From NCBI GenBank assembly GCA_010909165.1, contig MU008153.1, positions 310,001 to 374,000 of the forward strand: a DNA stretch of 64,000 nt. Direction: 5' to 3'. The translations under genes were made by a program, and so were the position numbers. The stretch comes from Anthoceros angustus (lineage: Eukaryota > Streptophyta > Anthocerotopsida > Anthocerotales > Anthocerotaceae). Below the pieces are notes generated by a model. That model ran no database searches and was not told the DNA's origin. It saw only the letters and a program-made list of their open reading frames with translations. Below are positions 33,413-46,373 of this stretch, piece by piece (the first letter of the stretch is position 1; each line of letters opens with the position of its first letter).

Positions 33413-34165
33413 TGCAGCAGTGCAAGGAGCCCAGCCCTTCCACTTACGAGAAAGTGTGTGGGTGGGGCGTTGTATTCCATGATCCAAAATCCAGGCACCT
33501 TATGTAGTCCAACATATACTTGTTTGTTTTATGAAGAACGCGCTTGCGACTTGGTCCATGGAGACCAAGTACTTGGTGTTAAAAATTGCAACAGGAGCAG
33601 ATAACGCGCTTGCGGCTGCTGGCATCAGCCACAGTGCTGGCCGGCCAGTGTGTGGCTGTCAGTGCCTGACAATGGAATGGAGCGCAGGCGACCCGGACTG
33701 GGGGTGTTGCCTTCTCTCATTCTCTCATTCTCATCATGCGTGGAGGAGGAGCTGGAGGCCGAGGAGTGGGAAAGATTGGAGACAAACGCACTTCAAGTGG
33801 CGCCCGCACAGCACAGGAGTGCCGGATAAAATTTTGAAGCTATTTTGGAGGCACTAAAGCAGCAGACTGAAGCGCAGGGCATTCATCCCAGTGGGCAGGC
33901 GTTCCATTTTGTCAGTCTGGGAGAGCGCATGTCGCAGGTCCAAGCGCTGGTGCTGGAGACGGATTTTGAGAGCTGGTCTGAAGGTTGGGGAGAAAGGCCG
34001 GTCCCGGTCCCGGACTTCATCAGGAAGGAGGTTGCCGGTATCGAACCTAAGGTGTTGCCCTTTGTCTTGGGGCGATGGGAAACTGAACTGCAGTGTGAAA
34101 TTCATCTGCATCTTGTCATACATGGCTTGGAAAATTTGCGGTCCCAACCTCTCACCGAGATCTGA
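33413..34165 (+). other. Open frame of unknown nature
   Basis: 33845-34165 holds a 106-codon frame (contains KQQTEAQGIHPSGQAFHFVS and LPFVLGRWETELQCEIHLHL, stop TGA) with a natural-looking composition. It lacks a start ATG and recognisable domain. It may be the last exon of an unknown gene or a relic. Confidence 0.25.
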
Positions 34166-34712
34166 TTAAAAGGTACTTGCTTCTCGCTTAAAGGCAAAAT
34201 TTCTGGGCTACAAACAAAAGAAGCAAGCTCCAAGACGGGGACAAGTTGCCAACCGAACACTCATGTCAAAACAGGAGTAGGTACTTATAGACCCTGTAGA
34301 GGCAGCGATTTTCAATCCCCTTCATTTGATGTCTGCAGTGATCTCTTTCCCGGGCACAGCAAATGCAATATCTTCCAATCCACTTAGCTGGATGCATCTG
34401 CTGAAATTTCCCAGACTGAGGTGCCATCAAATTCAAAGTCAGATTTTGCAGGTTCACTGCTATGCTTTACAGCCTCTCCCTTTTCTCCAGCATTCATCAC
34501 AAGGCCAGATGCCCTGGTTCTGATTCCTACGCCTTGCTCCCTGGCAGCTACAAAGACGTAACTTCGCCTTCACTCCTGACCTACACATCTCATGGTACAT
34601 CGGTTTCCCATGTTTAGCAGATGATGGAACCCCACGTGATAACATCTGGTTCACCTACCTAGTGAACACACCCATTACATGTACAAATGAGAGTACGCTT
34701 ACAATGCTTTAT

Positions 34713-34752
34713 AGAAGAAGAAGAAGAATTTTATTTAAGTCCACTAAGGACG
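34713..34752 (-). mobile_element. Candidate retroelement 3' end with (TTC)n tail
   Basis: On the minus strand: CCGTCCTTAGTGGACTTAAA, then TAAAATTC and TTCTTCTTCTTC. The same junction, slightly diverged, occurs on the minus strand at 62931-62973 and in shortened form on the plus strand at 1094-1121. A fixed sequence followed by a short tandem tail is typical of LINE/SINE 3' ends; the link to a named family is not shown. Confidence 0.45.
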
Positions 34753-36130
34753 GAAATAGTCATGGGACTTGGTACTTAACAACTTGTACCATGGTGTGCC
34801 TAAGCTACTTGCACCAAGGGCATCCACTCCCTTAAGGCACCCCATATAAGTACCGATCTAAGGGCGGATTCGAGTGAACCCGCTTCCGGCTCTGTTCCGT
34901 AAGTTTTTAACATGGTGGGGCGTCCACATGTAAAATGGCAAACCGAACCCGGAACTTTTCGCAACAGGTCTCCGGTGTCTTTACACACGAGACTGAAGAC
35001 ATAAGCCTGGCATTCTCGGCCGGTGCTCTGTTGCTTCGAAATGGAGAGTCTGCTATCATTGCTTGGAGGTCTCCTTGCAGTAATTGATTTCTTGGTAAGC
35101 CGTGTCGACTTTAATGAAACTCATATGGTAGCTTTCATTAGGCTACAAGCCTTGTTGCTTAATGCCATTGCTTTGAGGCCTCATCGCTGTAATTGCAGGC
35201 GACGGTCGACAAATGGTTCTTCTCCACTTGATGTAGATGCCCAATTCGAAGAATTAGAGACCGTGTTGCACTTTTTACATTCTGATATCACAATGCTTCT
35301 AGCGCACTTGCAGCGTGTATCAGGAATCTCTCACCGAATGCTTCATGGGGTGCAGTACGACGAGTATTACATTAAGCCGAGAGTGGATGGGCTTTTTTCC
35401 CTTCACCACAACCTGGTTGCAAGAGAGGCTCCGCTTGGTCCTTTCCTTGGTGCCACCTGCTTGGTGTCGATCAAAGTCTTCACGTTTTGCAGCTTGCAAG
35501 ATACAGAGTTCCGGCTCTATCCAGTTCATTCTCTTCTTGAGAGGAGCTTGACCTCCAATGGCGTAAATCGTAGGCGGTATGCATAGGAGGAGGCACCTGA
35601 CAATGCCTTGATGACCGATCAAGAATGCGTTGTGGAGGAAGAAGCAAATCCTTGTGGTCGCTCCATCTTCCACTCCTAGGTTATCAAGAAGAATTGGTGC
35701 AAGTCATGAGCTCCTCTGAAAATCGCGAGACTCGCAAGACAGGAGCTCCTCGCGAGATGTGAATTTGCAGATCTCATTGTTGAAGACCCAAAATGAACAC
35801 CAGCTATACCCGGGCTGCACCGGATGCAGCCCGTCATAACTTCTTTCTGGAGCCGGAACCTATTACAACCACTTAAAGAAAGCCCCCCTATCGTAAACAT
35901 AGGGCAGGCCTTCTGTATGCTAAAGATGGTCTCATGGCGGGCCCTTTTCCGCCAAAATGTTATGTGCGTGCCCACATGCGAAGCCGCCCTAAGCTCAGGA
36001 TGCTGAATCACCGTCTTCTTATAAATGTGTGTCCATTTGGCCTAAGCCATTTATACTTTGCGAGAGATAACATTGCTCATGATATTGCAACATCCACATA
36101 TTTTTAAATTAGAAACAATAATTTGTCCAT
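34753..36130. other. Stretch without an assigned gene
   Basis: Plus ORF 35023-35586 (187 codons) and minus ORFs at 35320-35673 and 35676-36011 show no domain. It may be internal sequence of an old retroelement ending at 34713, since the neighbourhood is relic-rich. Confidence 0.3.
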
Positions 36131-36134
36131 CAAT

Positions 36135-36965
36135 AAAAAGGTTGGGTGGAATTTAAATAGTAACAAAACTGATGGACCATGACTTGTTTCAAGAGTTACA
36201 AAATACTCTAGAGTTTCGTTTTGAGAAACAACGATCTTTATTGTACTAAATACTTCAAGGTATGGCTTATTTGCATGCAGCAAATGTCTTCCATCAAGAC
36301 TTAAGGTAGTCAAGTTTATTGCTGAATTCTCAAGGTAAACTTAAAATATGTGATTTTGGATGAGCTCGGTTTCTTCCGTAAGGTTGTGATTTTATCTTGC
36401 AACCATTTCCATATAGTATAGTAGCTAGAGCTTATCATACTCCAGAGCTTTGCATGAAGGGGAGCTCGAGATGTATACATAGTGTAGGATGTATATTCGC
36501 AAAAATACTACAAAAAGGAACTCTATTTCGGGGAGCTCATAATAATACGACACAATTAAAGTTGATTAGAGATTTTCTTGGAGTTGGAAATAAAAGAGTA
36601 CCAATGCTTTTAAAAGATGCTTTTGAACTTCAATCTCCAAAAGCTATTCGCACTGCTTTGTCCTTACTTAGACAGCTACTTGTCTTTCATCCCGAAATAG
36701 AATAATAGCAGAACGGGCAAGAATTTTTTTGAAGGTTTTGATTGGGGGATATGGAGAGTTTATTATGAAAAAAAGTTGGGAAAACCCATCTATCCCAAGA
36801 GAAGGGCGAACAACCCTTAGGAGGGCACCTTTTTTTGAAGGTTTTGATCAAAATGGAGGAAGATATCATAAATATGGAATTTGATTTTGAAAATTTATCC
36901 ACTAATGCACTAAAGGAATTTTTTTTTCCGTAAAATGTTAGAACATACTCCTCGTATAGAAGTTA
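36135..36965 (+). pseudogene. MAP kinase relic (plant MAPK-like C-terminal half)
   Basis: In succession and across several frames: KLMDHDLFQELQ, LQGMAYLHAANVFHQDLR (catalytic loop, HRD changed to HQD), LNSQGKLKICDFG (DFG magnesium loop), PELC, SVGCIFAKILQKGTLF, QLKLIRDFLG, PKAIRTALSLLRQLLVFHPE, and a C-terminal echo of the MAPK extension, EDIINMEFDFENLSTNALKE. Stops and frameshifts are present, the activation-loop TDY/TEY is unreadable and the N-lobe is absent. AT-rich compared with the intact genes. No introns are evident, so a retrocopy is possible. Confidence 0.8.
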
Positions 36966-37344
36966 AGAAGTTAAGCAACAGGATTATGCTGGATAGGAAA
37001 ATTCAAAAGCATGCTAACAGAAGAAGTATGGTGGATAAACCAATTAATGATATAGAATAGAATTTTGAAAACAACTCATATGAAACCTTATAAGAAAGAG
37101 AAAAAAAGTGGGCAAGAGGAAAATGGAAGATAGGAACCTTCAAAAGGATGCCAAAAAGAGCAACATGATGGATAGCTTACCAAACAATAGTGATTTGCAA
37201 TGGAATTCAAAAAGCGGATCTTACTTATAATCCAAGCTTTGTATCAAGATCCAATATGGCTCTTGGTAGTAGAAAACTTGATTAGAATTTGTAATTTTGA
37301 AAAGCAAGTGATTGTTGTGTGAAGGCAATACTAAGTTAGTTTGG

Positions 37345-38230
37345 TTAGTTAGAGAATGAGGGGACTTTAGGTAAAGAAAAAAGATGTGAAATCTCATCTA
37401 CCTTGAGAAGAAAGGAGGAAAAACCCAACGAAGGGGACGAAGCCAAAGGGGAATAATCCTCACCATCGCTTATCTCGAAACTACCTATAGTGCAAAGAAT
37501 TCTGTGGTCAGGGATATGAAAAAGCCTACCTACCACAGGGGCCACGAACGACACATCCCTAGCACTTGCCGCCATACTGTACACCGCGTTCGCCAACGCC
37601 CTCTGCAAGCGATGGACATGAATTGCCTGAAGAAAGCCACAATACAAGAAAGGGGAGACCAACTCCATTCTTGCGATTGTGGGAAGCCTTGACACAGGCC
37701 TTGACGAACCTAGAAAAATCTTTGCCCATGGCCCCGTGAGTCTTGATGGCAAGGGGGACGAAGTTGTGGCCATCCTGCATGGGAGAGCACCTGTGTACCT
37801 TTGCAGTGCGCACCTCTTTGCTACCCAATCCGGAGGGTTGTGGAGGATAACATGCTCGCAGACATTGTCCTGGGTAGAATTTGTTACAACCACATCAACA
37901 ACAGAAACCTAGTCCTCCCGGCTCAAAAATAGATCAGCCCTGAGAGAAACGTCCGTAGGGTGTAAGGGCGCTCTCTGCAGAGAAAGAACCCGCTCTCCTT
38001 AGCCATTAACATGACATCCCAGACGGCGTCATGCGTAGCAATGCGCTGCCTGCCGGCGGGACAGCGAGCCACGTGGGTCCTAAAGTGATCGAGGGGGGCC
38101 CCACAATTGCATATTGAGAGAGAACATGCTAAAGGTTGGACCAAACCCAAGCGAAATCTTATCGCAGTGGAAAAAGTTGCTGGTGCGATGCGGAAAGCTT
38201 GGATATTGGGCTGGGCCAAAAGCTAGGAAC
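37345..38230 (-). mobile_element. LINE-type retrotransposon relic (C-terminal end of reverse transcriptase ORF)
   Basis: The minus strand from about 38219 shows ICNCGAPLDHFRTHVARCP and RIATHDAVWDVML, the C-x-C...H...C zinc-like motif followed by R-x3-H-x-A-V that ends many plant and algal non-LTR RT proteins. After a frame change come VVVTNSTQDN and DGHNFVPLAIKTHGAMGKDF, matching the terminal module of the same proteins. Frames shift repeatedly, so it is dead. Assignment is by motif memory, not by search. Confidence 0.65.
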
Positions 38231-39821
38231 CAGCTCCCTTCCCAAAGTAAGAGCGGAGGCAAGCCCGAGAGGGCTTGGGAATGGAGGAATCCCAGAGAAG
38301 GGCCAGCTGCGCCTGCCCATAATGCTTCTCCAGGAGGGCAGTGTGGCCCTAGCCTCGGAGGATAAAGATCCCCTGGCAACCTTAAGAATGCCTACAGGGT
38401 GAACGCCCCTGCCTCAATGCCTAAGACGAAGGCCTCAAAAATGCGCAAATCTCGGATTAAGAAACAGGTCATCACCTAAGAAAGCCACTTGCGCAAAGGC
38501 CTCCGTGGCCATCAAACTAGTGCCCCCAAAAGCGACAAGAAAGAACGCCTACCGCCTCGCCATCCCCGGCAGCGCACTCGAAGGTGCCCGCGCCAATGAT
38601 GTGCCCTAAACCCTCGCGTTGAAACAGGTGGTTGCCTTTGATGTCCTCTAACAGGATAATGTTAAACAGGGTGTTCCTCGCTCGCACAAGGTCTCCAACT
38701 TGAGCTGCCTTCATGCTTATGCAAGCCTCACGCACATTCTTCAACAACAATGCTCCTAGCGGGTGCTTTTCTTCATCCTTTTTAGCTGCTGGCCAGTACA
38801 TCTTCATCAACGGTATGCAATTGAACATCTCCAACTTGTCTTTCCAACACCCTTTTGTATATGAAATTGTAAGGTCAAGGAAGTCTTCTCACCCACATCT
38901 TCTGGAGTAGCAGCTAAACATGCCCTTTTTTCATCTTTTGCTACTCGAGGCTCCTCCCCTGGTCTCTACTCCTGTGGCATTCGCAGATGGATTGCTGCTA
39001 CTCTCCTTCCTTGGGACTCCAGACAACTTGCTTTAGTGCAAGCTGCTTCTGCTTGTAGGGCAAGTGCTTGCCATTCTCGCTGACACCATTTATTCATAGC
39101 TCAACAACTCCGCTAGGTTGATGGTGACCGAGCCATATGAAGCTACAAAACCATTGATGGCTGCGCATACGGTAACGATCAAGTCGCCCCGAATAAAGAC
39201 AGCAAAAAGAACAACCCTTTACGCCATGACACTCATAGCTAGATTGTGGAAGTACCAGGCTCCCAACAGTGCTAACAGCACATGTAGTGCCTACTAGAAA
39301 GGGTAGCATATGTTACAGTCATTGTTGCAATTTCATATTACACTTCCAAATTGCAACATGCATTGGAGGCTTGGGATAGAGTTGGACATGGGCTAGCCCA
39401 TGTCCGATTCTGTCAGTCGATTGGTGTCCGCTTGGCAGGCATCTTAAAGGCTCCTCAACTCCGACCTCTACCTGGCACCTCTTGCACTCTCAGTTAACCT
39501 CACCGCTGCAATGCCTACACACAAAAAAAACACCACACCATCATCTCTCAGCCATTGGCTGCAGCACTAGGAGCAGCCCTAGCGCCAGACTGGCACAAGC
39601 ATTAGCGGCAGCAACGGAAGACACTGTGCAAGTTGGTTTTTTGTGTAGCAAACCCTTTGTCTCTCACTCAGCGCTCTGTCCTCAAGAGAAAAGAAGCTCT
39701 TTAACGCGGTGCCTATCTCGTCTACCTCGAAAGCCAATCTGGCTGGATGTTGGACTCCTCACTTTCGTGGCATCACGAACCAAGTTCATGTCATGCCATG
39801 AACTATAAACACTAGCAAGAC
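38231..39821. other. Stretch without a gene
   Basis: The minus ORF 38834-38517 (105 codons) might be a further part of the LINE relic upstream of the RT end; otherwise nothing is supported. Confidence 0.35.
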
Positions 39822-39960
39822 TGATTGGACCATAAGCATTAAAGGAGAGAGCGAGGGATAACCTTGACACATGGCATAAGCCATGTGGCGTGATTGGACC
39901 ATAAGCATTAAAGGAGAGAGCGAGGGATAACCTTGACACATGGCATAAGCCATGTGGCGT
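39822..39960. repeat. 69-bp perfect tandem duplication
   Basis: GATTGGACCATAAGCATTAA begins at 39822 and 39891 and both copies run identically to CATAAGCCATGTGGCGT. Confidence 0.92.
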
Positions 39961-41213
39961 GACCGATGAATGAGCCCATGCGGGAATGGAATGCATATGG
40001 ATGGTATGTATGTACGATAGTTCGTAGAGAGATTACGTGTTGTGACATGCATGATCCATGTATGTCTCTTTGTCGCATGTGAGGACTGATGGCATGAGCA
40101 CATATAGGCACGGCTCATTTATTTATAAACCCTTAAACATCAGAACTACATATGAAAGGGACTCTAGGACCGAGGGCCAAGGAAATAAGGGATAGGCATT
40201 TTTGCTAAAGACTGAGGACTTGATAGCTATATTACCTAGGCGCACACCTATATTCCAATTGTTCGTCGGGAAGAAGGTGTGCGCGCCAGTGGGAGATGGC
40301 TGGACCCAGGGGCTATATATGTAGAGCAACACTCCAAGCTAAGTGGATTGTTGATGTTTTTCTAGCAAAGAGGCAGCCATACTTTGTCCCTGCACTAATC
40401 TTTGTCTTCTTTGAAGCTATGCTGCTTGGCAGCGCAACATACTCTTCCTCGTAGCAGGCGGTGTGCCGCGATAACTTGGATCATTGACTTACACCCTGCC
40501 GACCCCGTTACCCATGTTCATAGTCTTAAAAATTGTTTTGAACTTGTGCACAGGTAGGCTAGTTCCCTGGTTGGTAAAAACATCATGACAAATGGTTGCT
40601 TAATGCGACAATGCCCGTCGCAAGTAGTCTCCAAATTCATAACTTAATTGTGGAATATTTTAATGATTAATTTAATTTTATAATTTAATTTGAAGTAAAA
40701 ATAATCTATTTCTATAACATGTAAAAAAATCAGATAGTTTGGACAAGAAATAAATTAAATAAAATTATTGACCTTATGTGATTATAAAATCATAGCATTT
40801 TAGATGTTTCTCACTAATGAGTGCACCAAACCATGCCTGCACTCTCTTCAATCAGCGGCATAAAACTCAAAGACTTCATAACAAACCCAAAACAACTCAA
40901 AAGCATCGTCCTTTAGGGGTTGAATTTGAGCCCCTAATAGGTACATCGCCAAATGAAAAGGAAAAGGAAAAAGGATAACATAATATTAAAAAAAGGTTGC
41001 GCTGGTGCTGATAAAACAAGAACAAAGCTACGAAACGTTTCTCTGGAACGAGACCGAAGGTTGTCACTCCCTTTGGCGTGGGCCGTGGGCGAAGGCCTGG
41101 AGAGCGGCATAAAGCGGCAGAGCAGAGATCCAGGCGCGGAGGAAGACAGTTGGGTGACTGAGAGGCGGGAGAGTCCGGTGGCGAAACGCGTCGCGTGCGG
41201 TGGCGCAGGGATC
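39961..41213. other. Intergenic and SEC23 promoter/leader
   Basis: AT-rich DNA, no coding region. 40940-41213 reads open in the SEC23 frame but is purine-rich leader; the protein family begins at the ATG at 41214. Confidence 0.45.
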
Positions 41214-43768
41214 ATGGATTTCAACGAGATGGAGGCCAAGGAAGGGCTGAGGGTGTCCTGGAATGCCTGGCCCAGCTCCCGGATCGAGGCCACCCGGATG
41301 GTGGTTCCCTTCGGCGTGATGTGCACTCCGCTCATGGCCATGCCGGACATGCGCTTGTTCTCCTACGAGCCTGTTCTTTGCAAGGGCTGCAAAGCTGCTC
41401 TCAACTTATACTTCCAGGTGCACTTCGAGAACAAGAGCTGGACATGCTCCTTCTGCTTCACCAGGAACCAGTTCCCGGCCGACTACGCCGAGATCTCGAA
41501 GGGAAACCTCCCCGCGGAGCTGTGGCCCGACAGCGTGACTGTGGAGTACGCGCTGCCCCACGGCAGCTCGTTTGCGGGAAGCCTGAGCCCGTCCGGTAAG
41601 TTCTCCCCCAGAGGCATTAATGCGGCGCAGAATTATGGCTCTGCGCCCGGTCCCGGCTTCGTGTACGCCAACGGGCCCGGAGGTATCCCGCCCGGGGCTG
41701 TGGCCAATTGGGATGCCAATAGCCCGCCTGCCTTTCTGTTTGTGGTTGACACTTGTCAACCGCCTGAGGATCTGCAGGATCTGAAGAACGCGTTAACGCA
41801 GCTCCTCGGGTTCCTGCCGGAAACTGCTCTGATCGGGCTCGTGACGTTCGGGACCATGGTTCATGTGCACGAGCTAGGTTATGCCGATTGCTCCAAGTCC
41901 TTTGTTTTCCGGGGGGAGAAGGAGTATACGTCGCAACAGGTATTGTAGATGTGTTCATTTTGCTTACCTGTTTCTATGGTTTTGTGATGGAAATGGATCG
42001 GAGAGGTTTTGTTGGATCAGGTCCGTGCCTGTGCTGTAGCTAGTATGTATGTTGTTGCTCATGACTGCTTGTGCTGTGAAAATATGGTTAGGTGCAAGAA
42101 CTGTTAGGAATACTGCCTCAAGGGAGGCAAGCAGCTGGAGTTTTATCGGTCCATAGAGGTGGCATAGGGCGTTTCTTGCTTCCGGTCTCTGAATGTGAAT
42201 ATACTTTTGTGGCTGCCCTGGAGGAATTGCAGCCAAATACGTACCCTGTAGTGGCTGGGCACAGGCCACAGAGAGCAACAGGTGCAGCATTGGCAGTTTC
42301 TGCGGGCCTGATGCAAGGGTGCCTGTCTGGGATAGGGTCAAGGATCATGCTGTTTACTGCAGGTCCTGCAACCGTGGGGCCAGGTATCATCGTGGACACA
42401 GATTTAGGGAAGAGCATTCGCACTCACCAGGACCTTGTGAACGATCATTCACCGTATTACAAGAAGGCGGGCAAGTTTTATTCTCAGCTGTCGCAGCAAC
42501 TGTTGGCTAGTAATCATGTGCTGGATATCTTTGCATGCTCTCTGGATCAGGTGGGTACAGCTGAGGTGAGAGTTGCTGTGGACAGTACGGGGGGGATCAT
42601 GGTGTTGGCTGAGACGTTTGACTCTGATCAGTTCAAGAAAACACTGAAGAAGCTGTTTGAAAGGGATGAACAAGGCCACTTAAGGATGTGTTTTGGTGCC
42701 TCGCTGGAGGTTATTACCACAAAGGAGATAAAGGTGTGTGGGGCAATAGGCCCCTGCGCATCTCTGGGGAAGAAGGGCGGGTCTGTGAGTGACACTGAGC
42801 TCGGAGTTGGTGGTACATCTGCGTGGAAGATGTGTACCCTGACCAACAAAACTGCCATTGCTGTGTACTTTGAGGTGGTCAATCACCACTCTAACCCCAT
42901 ACCTTCAGGAACTCCCTTTTTTATTCAATTTATCACAAGGTATAGACATGGCAACGGGCAGATGAGAATGCGTGTTACGACCCTTGCTCGTCGGTGGGTA
43001 GATGCGGGCCAACTGCAAGACATCGCTGCAAATTTTGATCAAGAAGCTGCTGCTGCAATTATGGCGAGACTGGCTGTTTTCAAAACCGAGAATGAAGAGG
43101 TGTTTGATATTTTGAGGTGGCTTGATCGGATGCTCATCCGCGTGGCTGCGAAATTTGGCGAGTACCAAAAGGATGATCCGACATCTTTTCGGTTTTCTTC
43201 AGGCTTCAGCCTCTATCCGCAATTCATGTTTCACCTGCGAAGATCACAGTTTCTGCAAGTCTTCAACAACACACCTGATGAAACTGCCTTCTTCAGGCTT
43301 ATGTTGAACAGGGAAGGTGTCATCGGTTCCCTGATCATGATTCAGCCTACTCTCTTCTCCTATACATTTCAAGGCCCACCTATACCTGTCGTGTTGGATG
43401 TCACCTCCATTGCACCAGACTGTATTCTGCTCTTTGACTCCTACTTCTATGTGGTGGTGCATTATGGCTCGACAATTGCGCAGTGGAGGAAGCTTGGTTA
43501 CCAGAATGATCCTGCCTATATTAACTTTAAGAACTTGCTTGAAGCTCCCATCGGAGATGCTGAAGCTTTGCTGGTGGACAGGATCCCTCTTCCAAAGCTC
43601 ATCGAGTGCGACCAGCATGCCAGTCAAGCCAGGTTTTTACTGGCGAAACTGAACCCGTCCATCACCCACAACAACCATCAGTACGAGAATCAGGAAATCA
43701 TATTCACTGATGATGTCAGTCTACAAGTTTTTGTAGAGCATCTTCAAAGATTAGCTGTACAGTCGTAG
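41214..43768 (+). CDS. SEC23: SEC23, COPII inner-coat GTPase-activating subunit
   Basis: SEC23 pairs with SEC24 on ER exit membranes and stimulates SAR1 GTP hydrolysis during COPII vesicle budding. Exons 41214-41939 and 42092-43768, with a 152-bp GT-AG intron, give 800 residues, the usual size. The zinc-finger Cys pairs are C56/C59 and C78/C81. They are followed by the trunk ([20 protein letters not shown]), a beta-sandwich ([33 protein letters not shown]), a helical domain ([20 protein letters not shown]) and a C-terminal gelsolin-like domain ([20 protein letters not shown]). A Gly/Pro-rich insertion at about 128-160 lies between zinc finger and trunk. The chosen ATG begins [11 protein letters not shown] just before the conserved [14 protein letters not shown]. 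Complete; no anomalies. Confidence 0.97.
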
Positions 43769-44318
43769 GTTTAGGGTATCTTTCTGCTAGTCCGATTAGT
43801 CCCCTGGCAGTGAACTTGGGTGGTGCTTACTTTTTAAGTGTTGCCAGATCCGGGGGCATTCCTCCTGACAGCAATCGTGTCACGCGGAAGACATTTGTGA
43901 CTCGTCACAGCACTCGCGTCGTCGGACTTAAGGTATTCCCTGCCGTGAGCATCTTTGTTCTCAACCGGCCGAGTTCAGGTTCGTTGTCACAAGGTTCACC
44001 ATCGGTAGAGAAGGGAATTGCCTGAGGCGGACATTGTTGGTCGGCATGGTTTATTTTCAGTGAAATAGTCGGCATTGTTTTCGAAGTGGAGAAGCTGCTT
44101 TTCTCTGCAGGAGGTGTGAATTGGAAGACGGGCAGCAGCTGGTCTGACTCATCCAGAAAACGTCTCATTAACCTTTACTTTGAGCGGGAGACCAAACGAG
44201 CAACAAAACGTGGCACAAGCCTGCGTATTTCGAGTTCCCGCGTTTCACCCTGCCCCTTGGCCAGCCCTTCGCCTGCTTTCAAAACGGACAGTGTTGCTTT
44301 TGCGAAATCCTTCACACG

Positions 44319-46105
44319 ATGTACTCCGAAGGTCATGGCGATGGCGGTAACCTGTTCAGCGGCGGGGGCTTCATGCCTTCGCAGTCTACCACATTGCAAA
44401 CCGACTCGACTTACAACTCTGCCTCCCGGGTAAGTGCCGACCTCGATTACGCTGCTGCGATGATATCTTCCCCCTTGCTGTTGTGCGCTGTTTTTGAGCT
44501 TGTGGGTTCCACAGAAAAGCGGCCCCGTGAATCAGTCTCTTATGCCACTCACGGTGAAGCAAATCAGCTCGGCATTGCAAAAGGCCACAGACGATAACTT
44601 CGTGGTGGATGGACAGGAAGTCAGCAATGTATGTGACTCTGTGTGTCTGACCGCCTTATCGGTGGCTCAATCTTGTTTCCTTCGCTTCCTTGACTGGTAA
44701 TATGTAGGTCATTTTGGTTGGGATGATCTGGGTCTTCTTTTCTTTGTCTGACTCTTGGTTGTTGTATATCAGGTCACTTTGGTAGGTCTGGTGACTAATA
44801 AGGAGGAGAAAGTGACGGATGTGTCCTTCATCTTGGACGACGGCACAGGGAGGATTGAGGTCAAGCGATGGTACCTCAATCTTATATTTGACTGTGCTGC
44901 TTTTGTGAGGATGTGATAGTAGGTAGTGCCCCTTTGTGGCCAGGCTATGACTCAGTGTTGTTTGTTTTCCACAGGGTGGATCCTCAGGATAATTATGATC
45001 AGCCGGAGTCCTCTTCCATCAGGCACAAGTTCCCTTCACTATCTGCTTTGCTGCAGGTCAAGCTTCTTAGCGTCTGAGCTGAAATTATGTTGCCTGTACT
45101 GCAGAAACCAGGCATATATCCGTGTGCATGGTCACCTCCGATCTTTTCAAGGGAAGAAGAGCGTTCATGCCTTTGCTACAAGGTGATGGGAACCATCTCT
45201 TGGATTCAAAGTTTTAGGGTTGATCAGCTGTCTCCAGTCTTCAGGTCATGGTTAGCTTGGAACTGAGGGTCTCTTGCAGGGCTATCACGGACTTCAATGA
45301 AGTCACCTTTCACTTTCTGGAGTGCATCTATGTGCACCTCTCAAATACAAAGGGTCAGGTATGTTTGACTTTGTCAATTCCACCTCACTTTCATAGTGGC
45401 CACAGCAGAGGTTTTCTTGACTTTCTATACCTTTGGGCTGTAACAACTCGTTCTGAACTGGGCGTTGCCAGGGGAATGGTGCCACGAATCCGCTGTCAAA
45501 CCCCTCTTCAGATTCCGTGGCTGGGACGAAGCCCAACTTAAACACTAACAGTTACAACAATCAGGTATTGTTCGGCTGGCAGGTGTCTTGGCTGCCCGTA
45601 ACGTGCTTTCAGTGTGTCTGATAAATTGTTATGGCTGGCAGTACACGACCCCTGCGCCATCGACAATGGGTAGGTCTGTGGACGAATGTCAGAAACGTGT
45701 TCAACAGATTTTTGACGACCCTGCTAGTTTGTAAGTTACCTGTGACTTCTGTCAGGTCTACAATTTTTGGGTGACCCTCACTCACCTCTTACTGATTGAT
45801 CGTGGGTGATTTTTCTGCTTATGCGCAGGCACATTGTTGAGGGTCTGCATGTTGACGATGTGGTGAGAAGAATGCCAGGCTACGACAGACGGAAAGTAAG
45901 GTGAGTACGCATGGACCTCCTGATCAGCTCAAGGATGTCATCGCGGTTGTTTGCTATCTAGCGTAGGAATCAACTCATTGGAGTTGCTGACGGTGGGATA
46001 AAACGGTTTCCGCTTTGCAGAGAGGCTGTCGATTTTCTGCAGAACGAGGGTTTGATATACTCTACCATTGACGAGGATCATTATAAATCTATCAAAAGTT
46101 ATTAG
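44319..46105 (+). CDS. RPA2: Replication protein A 32-kDa subunit (RPA2), 10 exons
   Basis: RPA2 is part of the RPA1-RPA2-RPA3 single-strand DNA binding complex of replication, repair and checkpoint signalling. Exons 44319-44429, 44515-44628, 44773-44870, 44975-45056, 45112-45182, 45280-45358, 45472-45564, 45642-45730, 45829-45900, 46021-46105 join in frame to 297 residues. The N-terminus is Ser/Gly-rich (usual phosphorylation tail). The OB fold spans about 70-185 (VTLVGLVTNKEEKVTDVSFI, DDGTGRIEVKRW, IRVHGHLRSFQGKK, ITDFNEVTFHFLECIYVHL). A linker rich in Asn/Ser/Thr follows, then a C-terminal winged helix (VDDVVRRMPG, EAVDFLQNEGLIYSTIDEDH). The exon 4 donor and exon 5 acceptor are the least certain. 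It starts 550 bases after SEC23 on the same strand. Confidence 0.94.
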
Positions 46106-46373
46106 CACAAACAGCAGTATATCTTGTACTCGAATTCTCATTGTAAACTTTGTGATAATTCTGTTGAAAGTCAAAGGTTGAATCTAACCGCCCAGGAATT
46201 AGAGTTCTTTAGCTCTATTTTTTATTTCTATTAATTTCTTTGCTCATTTTTAAATAGTCTGAATCCTAAATAGGTAGTTATAATAAAATTAAATAATAAA
46301 TAAAAACTATATCATCATATATCAGAAACCCTTGTTCTATTGGGGGAAAAACGATGGGAAACAACCAATGGAG
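46106..46373. other. 3' flank of RPA2
   Basis: AT-rich; no gene. It leads into the tandem OTU repeat block. Confidence 0.4.

Noticed and set aside
41406-41958. Minus and alternate-frame ORFs over SEC23 exon 1
   Set aside because: Shadows of a GC-rich coding exon.
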